Positions 46,501 through 55,682 of a stretch of 64,000 bases of DNA are shown here, piece after piece. The translations under genes and the position numbers were made by a program. The first letter of the stretch is position 1. Each line of letters opens with the position of its first letter. The DNA lies in contig NZ_FOAR01000030.1 in the NCBI RefSeq assembly GCF_900109755.1, positions 1 to 64,000 on the forward strand, given 5' to 3'. The DNA is from Pseudomonas agarici. Lineage in GTDB: Bacteria; Pseudomonadota; Gammaproteobacteria; Pseudomonadales; Pseudomonadaceae. The notes under the pieces were generated by a model. That model saw only the letters and a program-made list of their open reading frames with translations. It did no database searches and had not been told where the DNA came from.

Positions 46501-47248
46501 CGCGGCGCATCAGGCAGATGTACAGGGCCAAGTCCAGCGACGCGGCAAAACAATGCCCCGGCTGAGTCAGCGCGGGCAACAACTCGAGCATGTCCGCCCG
46601 ACGAAACAACGTACTGCTAAAACCACCGAAGAAATTGACCGGGAAGTTTTCACAGATCCCCAACAGATCCTCGCCCTTGAACAATCCCGAGACCGGCGAC
46701 AGCGCGCTGTTCTCCAAGCGCGAGGGCAACTGAAGATTGTCCGCATCCCACAGCAGTCGCTGGCCCAGCACCAGGTTGACATCCGCCTGTCCAATCAAGA
46801 CCTGTGCCTGCTGCTCGACACACCCGGAAAACAGTCGATCATCGTCGCAGAGAAACTTGATGTAGTCGCCCTGGGCCTGCTCCAGGCACGCCAGCAGGTT
46901 AGCGACAAAACCCATTCGCTGAGGATTGCGCACGTAACGCACCGGCTTGGCCGTCTGCTCGCTGAGCGACAACACCAGCTTCTCGATCTCATCGCCCTGG
47001 CTGTCGTCGCAGACGACAACTTCCAGATTGGCGTAACTCTGAGTCAACGCGGTACTCAGCGCGGCGGCGAAAAACCGTGGATTGAAGGCTGGGATCACAA
47101 CACTGACAAGCGGGATAGGGTTCACGACGAAGCTCTCAAGCGACAGGGACTCTCCCGACCGGGAGACCCCCAGGGCCGCTGAGGACAGCGGCTGATAGAC
47201 GACAGTACCATTGGAAGCCGAGGACGCTTTGGCGCCCAGCGCCTTCAA
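43529..47248 (-). CDS. fgt1: Flagellin glycosyltransferase Fgt1, multidomain
   Basis: The 1239-residue protein appears to hold four units: an N-terminal GT2 domain (about 45-300; IPLVSVVIPAFNPRFFAAAL, DYIKFLCDDDRLF), a degenerate GT2 (about 375-600), a third GT2 (about 617-880; LVSIIIISKDQSAAVQRCVE, QRPEVGVVGAKLFSPDGS) and a GT-B/GT4-like C-terminal domain (from about 914; SNLRLLEYGACGYPVVCTDT). The start is a TTG at 47248 overlapping the flgL stop; a GTG at 47125, nearer the first domain, is an alternative. It probably adds the first sugars to FliC, as Fgt1 does in P. syringae. Confidence 0.85.
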   Translation of the reverse strand: MKALGAKASSASNGTVVYQPLSSAALGVSRSGESLSLESFVVNPIPLVSVVIPAFNPRFFAAALSTALTQSYANLEVVVCDDSQGDEIEKLVLSLSEQTAKPVRYVRNPQRMGFVANLLACLEQAQGDYIKFLCDDDRLFSGCVEQQAQVLIGQADVNLVLGQRLLWDADNLQLPSRLENSALSPVSGLFKGEDLLGICENFPVNFFGGFSSTLFRRADMLELLPALTQPGHCFAASLDLALYICLMRRGNIVVLNTVLSVERLYPERLSNQQSMKEAKTIEMDWLIQMLKARSGEPAPAPGWVRYVPLVRADEVPRPWEELPLSRTLGTKQTTQSWRVGIASESFAQMYAQWLGCRTLTDAQRLLLPDTVSGWATQPKIVAVVIDEQGSHAGLQVTLDSLDGQDYAPELTLVLSSACTESVLDGRVFRLPLLDDWRQQLNELLPQLQGAHWFYLLRAGDRLVAPALLILAERIAVSSQALCVYSDEGGLHEGESMAPVFKPDFNLDLMRSYPYVGRALAFQREAFLASGGFDVSHGELAPHDMLWRLVELAGTQAVEHIAEILLESGFSLADWLSLPELVELNPLVVGAHLRRLGIAHEIRRGSAPLLNHVEYRHGERPLVSIIIISKDQSAAVQRCVESLLEKTAYAEYELLLVDNGSEGADAKAWLAGMAQLAGSLVRVLEYPGQGNVAAVRNFAARQARGQYLLLLNPFAVITDGQWLEQMLNQAQRPEVGVVGAKLFSPDGSILHAGLILGLRGPAGLPFYGETLNASGYMYRLQVTQDLSAVGADCLLVRKSVFDDVGGLDEQHFAHTLNEVDLCLRIVQSNHLVVWTPHAQLAIGVQPAVAQNAAEQALRAKEEELFYQRWLPSIARDPAYNPNLTLDGLNGSSFSLEPGLCAGWTPFSSRHLPRIMALPVNASAIGHYRVTQPLIELEAAGRAVGRTYYNLPTIIEVERQSPDVIVLQGRYAEQPINEITGLKTYSHARRIYELDDYVIKVPHKNGHIRNLPDQMEMERLVRRGIGMCDRVVVSTPELGNALSSMHSDIRVVPNMLAPHLWTGLRSRRRTSSKPRVGWGGGTSHAGDLAIIADVVRELADRVDWVFFGMCPEELRPYMHEFHGVIDLSIYPAKLASLNLDLALAPLEFHIFNDCKSNLRLLEYGACGYPVVCTDTAAYRGYLPCTRVMTNTTEEWLEAIGMHLADPDASYRMGDQLREVVLRDYLLQGDNLRYWEHGWLAD

Positions 47249-48822
47249 ATCTTGTTGAACAGACCGAGCTGGCTGATCTTGCTGAAAGCCAACTGCGCTG
47301 CTTGCAACATGGTCTGCTGCAGCGTCAGACGAGTCATCACCTCGGCCGGATCGGAATCCCTGATGGCCTGTTGGCTGCTGCCGTTGGCCAGGGTCAGGCT
47401 TTCGTTGGTGGCCGCCTGAGTATCGAGTGCCCCACCCCGCGTACCGACGGTGGTAATCGCGCTACCCGCCTGATTCATCGCACTGTCGATATTGCTGATT
47501 CCGGCATTTATGGTCGCGAGGAGTTTCTGCTGGGCTGGCGGATTGCCGTCGACCGCAGTGTTCAGGCCAATAATCATCGAGTTCAGGGTGTCGAGGATAT
47601 TCTGGGTCTGATGATCGTTGGGCTGAACGATGAACTGGTCACCGGCATTGGCCGCGCCATTGAAGGTGAAAGTGACGCCAGCGGCGGTGATGGTCTGCGC
47701 CGCCGGCAGCGCCGGCAGGGTGCCCGAGGACACCGGTTTACTGTCCGCCGAGATCGGCGCGGCATAGAGGTCATAGGCGCCGCCGGCGCCAAACTTGATG
47801 ATTGCCCCACCGCCAGGGAAGGTGCTGGTATAGGCAACCTGGTTGGTGGTGGTGGCGCTGGTAATCACCGCTGTCGAGCTGTTGCCCGGACTGCGCGTGG
47901 TATTCAAGGAGTCCGGTTGCGCCGCCAGCGTGAAGCTATGTCCGGCGATCACGGTGTCAGGGACATCGCCGGCCTTCAGATTGATGTTAAGGGCCAGGTC
48001 GACGCCACGGAAGTTCACGGTCTGATTGGCACCGTTGCTGTTGCTGATCAGGCCGTTCTGACTCGCTTGCGCGGTGACATCGTTGCCGGCGCCGTCGGTA
48101 ATCCTCAACTGCGTGCTACTGAGGAAGGTCACGGTATACGGTTGGCCGGCAGTGAATGCGGCGTTGTAGGTCGCACTGTCGCTGACCAGGCCGTTGGACA
48201 GGCTCACCCGACCATCGTCCACCGCCGGCGCGGTCAGGGTGACCTGGGTTCGCGCGGTGTTGATGGACTGCTGGAAGGCTTCCCAACCGGTGATATTACT
48301 GCCCAGCGACAGATTCTCGCCAACTTGCAGGCTCAAGGTGGACTGGTCGCCGTTGTAGCGGTAGGTACCGTCCGCGTTGGCGGTATAAGGCTCGGCATTG
48401 GTCTTCGAGCCGCCAAACAGGTAGTTGCCGTTCGAATCCTGGCTGTTCATCAGGCCAAGGATCGTCTGCTGGATCTGCCCCAGTTCCTGGGCCGCCGCCT
48501 TGCGGTCGGCATCGGTCTTGCTGCCGGTGTTGGCGGCCAACGCCAGCTCACGAGCCCGCTGCATCGCCGTCTGGATCGAGTCCAGCGCCGTTTCGGTTTG
48601 AGTGTATTGTGTCTTGAGTGCCGAGCTATTGGTGCCGTACTGAGTCAGCGCCGCGCTTTGCTGACCCAGTTGCAGCAGCCGCGCCGCGCCAACCGGGTCG
48701 TCGGCGGCGGTATTGACCTTGACCAGGCTGCTGGCTTCGGCGGCGCTCTTGAGCGTGTCATTGTAGCCACGCTGATAATTGGCAGCGGTCGTTTCGTAAT
48801 ACTGAGCGGTGGAAATGCGCAT
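47245..48822 (-). CDS. flgL: Flagellar hook-filament junction protein FlgL
   Basis: The 525-residue protein has flagellin-like ends (MRISTAQYYETTAANYQRGY; MTRLTLQQTMLQAAQLAFSK) and a large Ser/Thr/Asn-rich middle, much longer than the roughly 317 residues of E. coli FlgL, as in other fluorescent pseudomonads. It links FlgK to the filament. AAGGAG lies 9 nt before the ATG. It overlaps the start of fgt1, joining filament parts and glycosylation in one transcript. Confidence 0.93.
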   Translation of the reverse strand: MRISTAQYYETTAANYQRGYNDTLKSAAEASSLVKVNTAADDPVGAARLLQLGQQSAALTQYGTNSSALKTQYTQTETALDSIQTAMQRARELALAANTGSKTDADRKAAAQELGQIQQTILGLMNSQDSNGNYLFGGSKTNAEPYTANADGTYRYNGDQSTLSLQVGENLSLGSNITGWEAFQQSINTARTQVTLTAPAVDDGRVSLSNGLVSDSATYNAAFTAGQPYTVTFLSSTQLRITDGAGNDVTAQASQNGLISNSNGANQTVNFRGVDLALNINLKAGDVPDTVIAGHSFTLAAQPDSLNTTRSPGNSSTAVITSATTTNQVAYTSTFPGGGAIIKFGAGGAYDLYAAPISADSKPVSSGTLPALPAAQTITAAGVTFTFNGAANAGDQFIVQPNDHQTQNILDTLNSMIIGLNTAVDGNPPAQQKLLATINAGISNIDSAMNQAGSAITTVGTRGGALDTQAATNESLTLANGSSQQAIRDSDPAEVMTRLTLQQTMLQAAQLAFSKISQLGLFNKI

Positions 48823-48835
48823 CAATTACGACTCC

Positions 48836-50896
48836 TTAAAGACTGTTGATCAGCATGCTGAAAGTTTCCTGGGCCGCTTTGATAATCTGTGACGAGGCGG
48901 TGTAGTACTGCTGGTACTTGACCAGGTTGCCGGTTTCCTCGTCGAGATTGACCCCGGACAGGGAATCGCGCGCGCCCTTGGCGTTGGTCAGCACCATGGT
49001 GGTCGCGTCGCTGTCCGACTTGGCCGTGGATGCCCGGGTACCGACATTGGAGACCAGCTTGCCGTAGGCATCCGAGAGGCTGATGCCCTGGCTTGGCGTG
49101 CCGGTGTCGACGGTCTTCTTGGTCTGCAAGCCGACCAGGACGGTGCTGTTGCGGTTGTCCGAGGAACCGGCACCGGTCATCGACAGGGTGAAGCTTTCAC
49201 CGGCCTTCGGGTTGCCGCCCACCGTGGTCTGGGCCGTGAAGGTCTTCTGCACGTTAGGCGTGACGGTGGTGTCCATCACTGGGTTGCCCGAGGCGTCCAC
49301 CATGTTGATCTTCAAGTTCAGGGTGTTGGCCTGGCCTGGCACGATGGTGCCGGTGCCCATGACATTGCCCTTGGCGTCGGTCAGGGTGTAGTTCTGGGTG
49401 CCCGCCGCCGCCCCGGTGCCGGGGGCAGCGAAGACGAGCTTGGCCGGCGTCCCATACTTGATGGCGTCCCGCAACTGCGCGTTGTTGATCGGGGTGGAGG
49501 CCCCCAATTGGTCGACCAGGGTCGGCTGGGTATAGGTCCCGCCATTGTTGGCACTGGTCACACCGGTCAGCGGCGCAGCGGCGGCGATGTTCTTCGAATC
49601 GCTCATCACCGTCTGGATATCGCTGGCGCCACTGCGGGTCGGGGTGATCTTGAAGCTGTCGCCGGCAGTCATCGCCGTGGCGCTATTGGGGTTCAGGGTG
49701 AAGCCATCGATAACCGGCGGCGGCGTGGTAGCCGTGCTGAAACTGCCCATGTCGGTGCCGTCGGAACGCTTGACCGAGTAGTTCGTGCCGCTGGTGAAGG
49801 TCACTTGGTAGTCGTAGGTGGTCAAGGCGCCGGTGTCGCTGATATTCACGTTCAGGTTGCCGGAACCGGCACTGTTGGTCGACTTGGCGATACTGCGCTG
49901 GCTGATCAACGCGGCGCTGTTGATATCGTTGAAGATCGCCGAACCGAAGTTGCCGTTCTTGTCGATGCCTTGGGCGTTCTGCCGGTTCATCTGATCGGCA
50001 ACCACCAAGGCCACGCGACCCAGCTCGTTCAGCGCCGGGTTCAGCACTTCGTTGCGATAACGCAGCAGACCGCCGATCTCGCCACCGCTCACCGTGTTGG
50101 TGATATCGATGGTACTCGAGGCGCGGTTCAGTTGCAGTGCCGAACGACTCGGATCGTCCTTGCTCGGCACCGCCGCCAGGGTGTTCGTGCTGTTGCCCAT
50201 GACCAGCGGTTGGCCATTGGCGAGGTAGACATCATAGTTGGCGCCGCGCTCGGTCACCGAAGTGCCGACCAGTTCGGACAACTGACGAACAGCCTCGTTA
50301 CGCTTGTCCATCAGGTCGTTGGGCGCGCCACCGGATGGGGAAATCCTGGAAATCTGGTCGTTGTATTGAGCGACGCTGGTTGCCAGTTTGTTCACCTGGT
50401 CGGCCATATCCGCCAGATTGGTATTGATACCGGTGTTCTGCTCGTTGAGCTGCTTGGCGATGGCGTTGAACTTATCACTCAGGGCCTTGGCACTGCTCAG
50501 TGCGCTCTGCCGGGAGGGGTCGTCGGTTGGCGAGGCCGAGACCGCTTGCAGGGAAGTGAAGAACTTCTGCAAGGAGGCCGTCATGCCGGTGTTGGTATCG
50601 GACAACATCGCATCGGTCGGCGTGACTTGGGCCAGGTACGACGAGGTGTCGTTGTTGAGCGAGGTCGCGGTATGCAACTGCGATTCCAGGTACGAACTGT
50701 AGACTCGGCGCACATCCGCCAGGGTGGTGCCGGTGCCGATGAAGACGCTGCCGTACTTTTGCGAGGCCGCGGAGCTCTGCACGGTTTGCTGACGCGAATA
50801 ACCGGCGGTATCGACGTTGGCAATGTTGTTGCCGGTGGTTGATAGCGCCGAGCTGGCCGCGTTCAACCCCGTCATCCCGATATTGAGCAGACTCAT
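48836..50896 (-). CDS. flgK: Flagellar hook-associated protein FlgK
   Basis: The 686-residue protein has the FlgK N-terminus (MSLLNIGMTGLNAASSALST, TGNNIANVDTAGYSRQQTV) and C-terminus (SGVNLDEETGNLVKYQQYYT, ASSQIIKAAQETFSMLINSL), with a large variable middle. It is the first junction protein on the hook. It lies 10 bp after flgJ. Confidence 0.96.
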   Translation of the reverse strand: MSLLNIGMTGLNAASSALSTTGNNIANVDTAGYSRQQTVQSSAASQKYGSVFIGTGTTLADVRRVYSSYLESQLHTATSLNNDTSSYLAQVTPTDAMLSDTNTGMTASLQKFFTSLQAVSASPTDDPSRQSALSSAKALSDKFNAIAKQLNEQNTGINTNLADMADQVNKLATSVAQYNDQISRISPSGGAPNDLMDKRNEAVRQLSELVGTSVTERGANYDVYLANGQPLVMGNSTNTLAAVPSKDDPSRSALQLNRASSTIDITNTVSGGEIGGLLRYRNEVLNPALNELGRVALVVADQMNRQNAQGIDKNGNFGSAIFNDINSAALISQRSIAKSTNSAGSGNLNVNISDTGALTTYDYQVTFTSGTNYSVKRSDGTDMGSFSTATTPPPVIDGFTLNPNSATAMTAGDSFKITPTRSGASDIQTVMSDSKNIAAAAPLTGVTSANNGGTYTQPTLVDQLGASTPINNAQLRDAIKYGTPAKLVFAAPGTGAAAGTQNYTLTDAKGNVMGTGTIVPGQANTLNLKINMVDASGNPVMDTTVTPNVQKTFTAQTTVGGNPKAGESFTLSMTGAGSSDNRNSTVLVGLQTKKTVDTGTPSQGISLSDAYGKLVSNVGTRASTAKSDSDATTMVLTNAKGARDSLSGVNLDEETGNLVKYQQYYTASSQIIKAAQETFSMLINSL

Positions 50897-50906
50897 GATT
50901 CAGACC

Positions 50907-52172
50907 TTATAAATTCGTGGAAGCGCCCGCCGCAGCGTAGTTCTGGTAGCTCTTCATGGTTTTTGCTATTTGCGAAATCTTGCTGGCGTAGTCCGGGTCG
51001 GTTGCATACCCGGCCTTTTGTAGCTCACGGACAAACTGCTCTGGGTTATCGGCTGACTTCAGCACATCTTGATAACGATTGTTGCTTTGCAGCATCGAGA
51101 TCAAATCGTGGAAGCTGTCCTGGTAGGAAGCGTAAGAGCGAAAGTCCGCCGTTTCCTTGACCATCTGCCCATTGCGAAACTCGCTAGTGATCGCCCGAGC
51201 CTGCGGTCCCTGCCAACTGCCGCCGGTCTTGATGCCGAACAGGTTATGACTGCTGCTGCCGTCCTGCTGGCGCATGACCGATTTGCCCCAACCGGTTTCC
51301 AGGGCTGCCTGAGCCACCAGGTAACGCGGATCGACACCAATGCGTTGGGCCGCCTGTTGCGCCATGGGTAGCAGGGTGGCGACAAATTCATCCTGAGAAC
51401 TGAACGCCCGCCTGGCCGGCGCCAAGGGCGGCTGAGCCATGGCGCGACCGTAGATCTGCATGCCCCCATTCGGTACGGCCAGCCAGTCGCCATTGACCAC
51501 GCTATCGCCAGCGGCACGTTGCGCCAGGACGTGCCTGGCCGGTGCGACTTGGGCACCGTCAATCGACGGAACAAGCCCGGCCAGCAAGCGATCAGCCAGC
51601 TTGCTCGGCAACGCCAGACGCCGCGAGTTGAGTTTCGCCACATCGTTGCGCAGGCTGGCGTCGGCGTTGTTCTGCGTAGCGACCCGCGACGCCCACAGGG
51701 CGTGCTGGCCGTTAGAGCGCACGAACGGCGAACCCGGCGTCGGCGTCGCGGTACCTGCGGCAATCGGCGTCTGGACCGGCTTCTCGAGCGCTCCCGCTGG
51801 CGGTCCGGCCTTGAGCCCACTTTCCGACGGCCTGGAGGATTTTTCCTTGGACATCTGGCGCATCAACACGTCAGCCAGACCGATACCTCCACCCTGGCGG
51901 GACATGGTCACGGCCAGTTGCTGGTCATACATTTCCTGGTATTGCTTGGCCGCCGGAGTATTGAGCGGATTGTCCTGGCCCAGCACTTCGGTGGCCGAAC
52001 GCATGGACTTGAGCATTTGACTGAGAAACAGCGACTCGAATTCCTGCGCGACCTTGCGCAGATTGCCGTCACTGTTGCGGTCGCCGACCTTCAGATTGTT
52101 CAGGCGATTGAGGTCGGTATAGGCGCCCGAGTCGCTGGCGCTGACGATCCCACTCTTATGAATATCCACCAT
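50907..52172 (-). CDS. flgJ: Flagellar rod assembly protein / muramidase FlgJ
   Basis: The 421-residue protein has an N-terminal rod-binding domain (LRKVAQEFESLFLSQMLKSM, PAAKQYQEMYDQQLAVTMSR), a long Ala/Pro-rich linker, and a C-terminal glucosaminidase domain (YLVAQAALETGWGKSVMRQ, with the catalytic Glu, and SSHNLFGIKTGGSWQG). It acts in the periplasm to cap the growing rod and open peptidoglycan. The dual-domain form is typical of beta- and gamma-proteobacteria. Confidence 0.95.
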   Translation of the reverse strand: MVDIHKSGIVSASDSGAYTDLNRLNNLKVGDRNSDGNLRKVAQEFESLFLSQMLKSMRSATEVLGQDNPLNTPAAKQYQEMYDQQLAVTMSRQGGGIGLADVLMRQMSKEKSSRPSESGLKAGPPAGALEKPVQTPIAAGTATPTPGSPFVRSNGQHALWASRVATQNNADASLRNDVAKLNSRRLALPSKLADRLLAGLVPSIDGAQVAPARHVLAQRAAGDSVVNGDWLAVPNGGMQIYGRAMAQPPLAPARRAFSSQDEFVATLLPMAQQAAQRIGVDPRYLVAQAALETGWGKSVMRQQDGSSSHNLFGIKTGGSWQGPQARAITSEFRNGQMVKETADFRSYASYQDSFHDLISMLQSNNRYQDVLKSADNPEQFVRELQKAGYATDPDYASKISQIAKTMKSYQNYAAAGASTNL

Positions 52173-52182
52173 GGAAACGGCC

Positions 52183-53298
52183 TCAAATCACGATCAGGTC
52201 GGCTTGCAGCGCGCCGGCCTGTTTCAGCGCTTCGAGGATCGCCATCAGGTCGCCTGGCGCCGCCCCCACCTGATTCACCGCCCGGACGATCTCGTCCAGG
52301 GTCGTGCCTGGACCGAACTTGAACATCGGCTTGGCTTCCTGCTGGGCATTGACCCGCGAACGCGGGACCACCGCCGTGGTGCCGTTCGACAGCGGGCCTG
52401 GCTGGCTGACGATCGGGTCTTCGGTGATGGTCACCGTCAGGCTGCCGTGGGTCACTGCCGCCGGCGAAACCTTGACGTTCTGACCGATCACGATAGTGCC
52501 GGTACGCGAGTTGATGATGACCTTAGCCACCGCCTGCCCCGGATCGACCTCAAGGTTTTCCAGGATCGACAGGTAGTCGACACGTTGGCTCGGATCCAGT
52601 GGCGCGGTGACCCGAATCGAGCCGCCGTCGATGGCTTGTGCCACGCCGGGGCCGAGCATATTGTTAATTTTATCGACGATGCGCTTGGCCGTGGTGAAGT
52701 CCGAACGGTTGAGATTCAGGGTCAGGCTATTGCCCTGATTGAAACCACTGGGCACCGCGCGCTCGACCGAAGCACCACCGGGAATACGACCGGCCGACGG
52801 CACGTTGACGGTGATCTTCGAACCGTCACGCCCCTCGGCATCAAAACCGCCCACCACCAGGTTGCCCTGGGCGATGGCGTAGACGTTACCGTCGATCCCC
52901 TTCAGCGGCGTCAGCAGCAAGGTGCCGCCACGCAGGCTCTTGGAGTTACCGATGGAAGAAACGGTGATATCCACCACCTGACCCGGCTTGGCGAACGCCG
53001 GCAGATCGGCGCTGATCGACACCGCCGCGACGTTCTTCAACTGCACGTTGGCGGAACTGGGCGGCACCTTGATACCGAACTGCGACAGCATGTTGTTGAA
53101 CGTCTGTAGGGTAAACGGCGTCTGGGTGGTCTGGTCACCGGTGCCATTGAGGCCGACCACCAGGCCATAACCGATCAACTGGTTGGAGCGCACGCCGGAA
53201 ATGCTGGCGATGTCCTTCAACCGCTCGGCCTGGACATCGAAGGCGATAGACATCAGCAACACAGCCGCCATCAGATGCTTGAAGTTGAACATGGTCAT
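52183..53298 (-). CDS. flgI: Flagellar P-ring protein FlgI
   Basis: The protein of about 371 residues has a signal peptide (FNFKHLMAAVLLMSIAFDVQ, then A/ERLKD) and the FlgI core (SNQLIGYGLVVGLNGTGDQT; GRDGSKITVNVPSAGRIPGG). It forms the P ring around the rod in the periplasm. Starts at 53304 (GTG), 53298 and 53292 are all possible; 53298 was used. It lies just after flgH. Confidence 0.96.
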   Translation of the reverse strand: MTMFNFKHLMAAVLLMSIAFDVQAERLKDIASISGVRSNQLIGYGLVVGLNGTGDQTTQTPFTLQTFNNMLSQFGIKVPPSSANVQLKNVAAVSISADLPAFAKPGQVVDITVSSIGNSKSLRGGTLLLTPLKGIDGNVYAIAQGNLVVGGFDAEGRDGSKITVNVPSAGRIPGGASVERAVPSGFNQGNSLTLNLNRSDFTTAKRIVDKINNMLGPGVAQAIDGGSIRVTAPLDPSQRVDYLSILENLEVDPGQAVAKVIINSRTGTIVIGQNVKVSPAAVTHGSLTVTITEDPIVSQPGPLSNGTTAVVPRSRVNAQQEAKPMFKFGPGTTLDEIVRAVNQVGAAPGDLMAILEALKQAGALQADLIVI

Positions 53299-53304
53299 CG
53301 GCAC

Positions 53305-54000
53305 CTAGAAAGGCCAGAGCGGGCTGAGGAAGAAACGGTCGAACCAACCCGGCTGGCTCGTATCGGCAAAGGAGCCGGTCCCCGAATAGGTGATGCGCGC
53401 ATCGGCCACTCGGGTCGATGAAACGGTGTTATCGGTGGAGATATCGTCGGCCCGAACCAGGCCGGCAATCCGCACCAGCTCATCGCCGGTGTTGAGGGTC
53501 ATCCACTTCTCGCCACGCACCGCAATGATGCCGTTGGGCAATACATCCGCCACGGTGACGGTGATCGAACCGGTCAGGCTGTTGCTCTGGCCGGCCTTGG
53601 CCGAGCCGTCGGTGGCACGGTTGCCGCTGTAGCCGGCGCTCAGGCTCAGGTCACCGCCGCCCAGTGGGTTGTTGGTATTGGGCGTACTGCCAAACAACGA
53701 GCTCAGACCGATGTTCGTGGCACTTTTCTTCGACAGGTTGGAGCTGGCGTTCTTGCTGGCCTGGGTCGCCTCGTTCAAGGTGATGGTGATGATGTCGCCG
53801 ACCCGGAATGCCTTGCGATCACTGTACAAGTTCTGTTCGAAACCGGCCTGATAGATCGAACCGTTGTTTGCCGCTGCGGGCAACGGCGTGCGCGGCAACA
53901 CCGGCGCGTAGTAAGGGTCGTTCGGCTTGGGTGGCGGATTCACGCAACCTGCCAGTGCCGCGACCCCACTCAGCGCGAGAATTGAAAACAACCGATTCAT
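53305..54000 (-). CDS. flgH: Flagellar L-ring lipoprotein FlgH
   Basis: This 231-residue lipoprotein has a signal peptide with lipobox LAGC (FSILALSGVAALAGCVNPPP) and the FlgH pattern (RVGDIITITLNEATQASKNA; VSSTRVADARITYSGTGSFA). It forms the outer-membrane L ring. It lies between flgG and flgI. Confidence 0.97.
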   Translation of the reverse strand: MNRLFSILALSGVAALAGCVNPPPKPNDPYYAPVLPRTPLPAAANNGSIYQAGFEQNLYSDRKAFRVGDIITITLNEATQASKNASSNLSKKSATNIGLSSLFGSTPNTNNPLGGGDLSLSAGYSGNRATDGSAKAGQSNSLTGSITVTVADVLPNGIIAVRGEKWMTLNTGDELVRIAGLVRADDISTDNTVSSTRVADARITYSGTGSFADTSQPGWFDRFFLSPLWPF

Positions 54001-54052
54001 GACCCTACCTCACGGTGTTGCAGGCGACCTTCAGACCGCCCCATAGACTTGA

Positions 54053-54838
54053 TTACAGATTCTGCGTGACGAACGAGAGCATCTGGTCGGCGGTGGAGAT
54101 CACCTTGGAGTTCATTTCGTAGGCACGCTGGGTGGTGATCATGTTGACCATCTCTTCCACCGTGCTGACGTTCGACGTTTCCAGGGTGCTCTGCTCGGTG
54201 GTACCGAAACCGTTGAGCCCCGGCGTACCGACCTGTGGCGCGCCACTGGCGGCGGTTTCCAGGAACAGGTTGCCGCCCACGGCTTGCAAGCCAGCCGGGT
54301 TGATGAAGTCGGCGGTCTGCAGGTTGCCGATCACTTGCGAAGCCGGGTTGCCGGCGACGGTGATCGATACGGTGCCGTCCTTGCCCACGGTGAAGGTCTG
54401 GGCGTTGTTCGGAATCACGATCGCGGGATCCAGAGCAAAGCCGCTGGCGGTGACGACCTGGCCGTTGTTGTCCAGATGGAAAGTGCCGTCACGGGTGTAG
54501 GCCGTGGTGCCGTCCGGTTGCAGTATCTGGAAGAAGCCGCGACCGTTGACCGCCATGTCCAGCGGTTGATCAGTGGTCTGCAGGCTGCCGGCGGCGAAGT
54601 TCTTTTGCGTGCCGACAATGCGCACACCCGTACCCAGTTGCAAGCCAGACGGCAGTTCGCTGTCCTGAGTGGACTGGGCGCCAGGTTGGCGTTTGATCTG
54701 GTACAGCAGGTCCTGGAACTCGGCGCGATCACGTTTGAAGCCGGTGGTCGAGACGTTGGCCAGGTTGTTGGAAATGGTGGTCAGGTTGGTGTCTTGCGCC
54801 GCCAAACCTGTTTTTGCAACCCATAGTGCCGGAAGCAT
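54053..54838 (-). CDS. flgG: Flagellar distal rod protein FlgG
   Basis: The 261-residue protein has the rod/hook family N-terminus (LWVAKTGLAAQDTNLTTISN, NLANVSTTGFKRDRAEFQ) and C-terminus (SNVSTVEEMVNMITTQRAYE). It builds the distal rod. It lies between flgF and flgH. Confidence 0.97.
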   Translation of the reverse strand: MLPALWVAKTGLAAQDTNLTTISNNLANVSTTGFKRDRAEFQDLLYQIKRQPGAQSTQDSELPSGLQLGTGVRIVGTQKNFAAGSLQTTDQPLDMAVNGRGFFQILQPDGTTAYTRDGTFHLDNNGQVVTASGFALDPAIVIPNNAQTFTVGKDGTVSITVAGNPASQVIGNLQTADFINPAGLQAVGGNLFLETAASGAPQVGTPGLNGFGTTEQSTLETSNVSTVEEMVNMITTQRAYEMNSKVISTADQMLSFVTQNL

Positions 54839-54884
54839 TCTGCTCTCCTTCGCGCGCCTGTTTTACGGCGCTACGTTGTGGTGA

Positions 54885-55625
54885 TTAGCTAATCTGCAAG
54901 ACCCGAGCCATTGCCTGGTCATCGTCTTTGGCGGTGTTCATCATTTTGATATGCAACTCGAACTGCTTGGCCAAGGCCAGCACCGAGGTCATTTCCTCGA
55001 CGGCATTGACGTTGCTTGCCTCAAGGAAACCGGACACCAGCTTGACGTTGGCATCCGCCGCCGCTGGCTGGCCGTCCTTGGTGTGGATCATCCCGTCCAG
55101 GCCCTTGGTCATGTTCTTCAGGTCCGGGTTGACCAGCTTGATGCGATCGACCACGGCCACGACACGCGGGCCTTCACCCATCGCACGGATACTGATGGTG
55201 CCGTCCTCGCCCACTTCGACCTTCGCCTCGGGCGGCACGGCAATCGGCCCGGCATTGCCCATCACCGGCATACCGTTGCCTGCACGCAATATGCCCAGCG
55301 CATCGATATTCATGCTCGCGGTACGCACATAGCCTTCGCTACCGTCGGGAGCCTGCACCGCCACCCAGCCGGTGCCGCCCACGGCTACGTCGAGATCACG
55401 CCCGGTTTGCTGCATCGGGCCTGGCGAGAAGTCGGTTGCCGGCCGCTCGGACATGGCAAACGCGCGCGCCGCAAAGACATCACCGAACACCGGCATCGAA
55501 CGGGCCTGCTCCAGGTCACGCTGAAAGCCGCTGGTGGAGATGTTCGCCAGATTGTTGGCATGTGCCTTTTGCGCCAGAGCATTCTGGCTGGCGCCGGTCA
55601 TTGCCACGTAAAGGTACTTGTCCAC
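54885..55625 (-). CDS. flgF: Flagellar proximal rod protein FlgF
   Basis: The 246-residue protein has the rod family pattern (YLYVAMTGASQNALAQKAHA, NNLANISTSGFQRDLEQ; EASNVNAVEEMTSVLALAKQ). The start codon is GTG at 55625 with GAGGA 6 nt upstream. It is the first flagellar gene of the block and has its own RpoN site; flgBCDE, often directly upstream, are not here, where phhR takes that place. Confidence 0.95.
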   Translation of the reverse strand: MDKYLYVAMTGASQNALAQKAHANNLANISTSGFQRDLEQARSMPVFGDVFAARAFAMSERPATDFSPGPMQQTGRDLDVAVGGTGWVAVQAPDGSEGYVRTASMNIDALGILRAGNGMPVMGNAGPIAVPPEAKVEVGEDGTISIRAMGEGPRVVAVVDRIKLVNPDLKNMTKGLDGMIHTKDGQPAAADANVKLVSGFLEASNVNAVEEMTSVLALAKQFELHIKMMNTAKDDDQAMARVLQIS

Positions 55626-55682
55626 AGTCTTTCCTCTTTACTGACGGACGTTTGCCGCCCACCGTTGTACAGCGAGAGGCCT

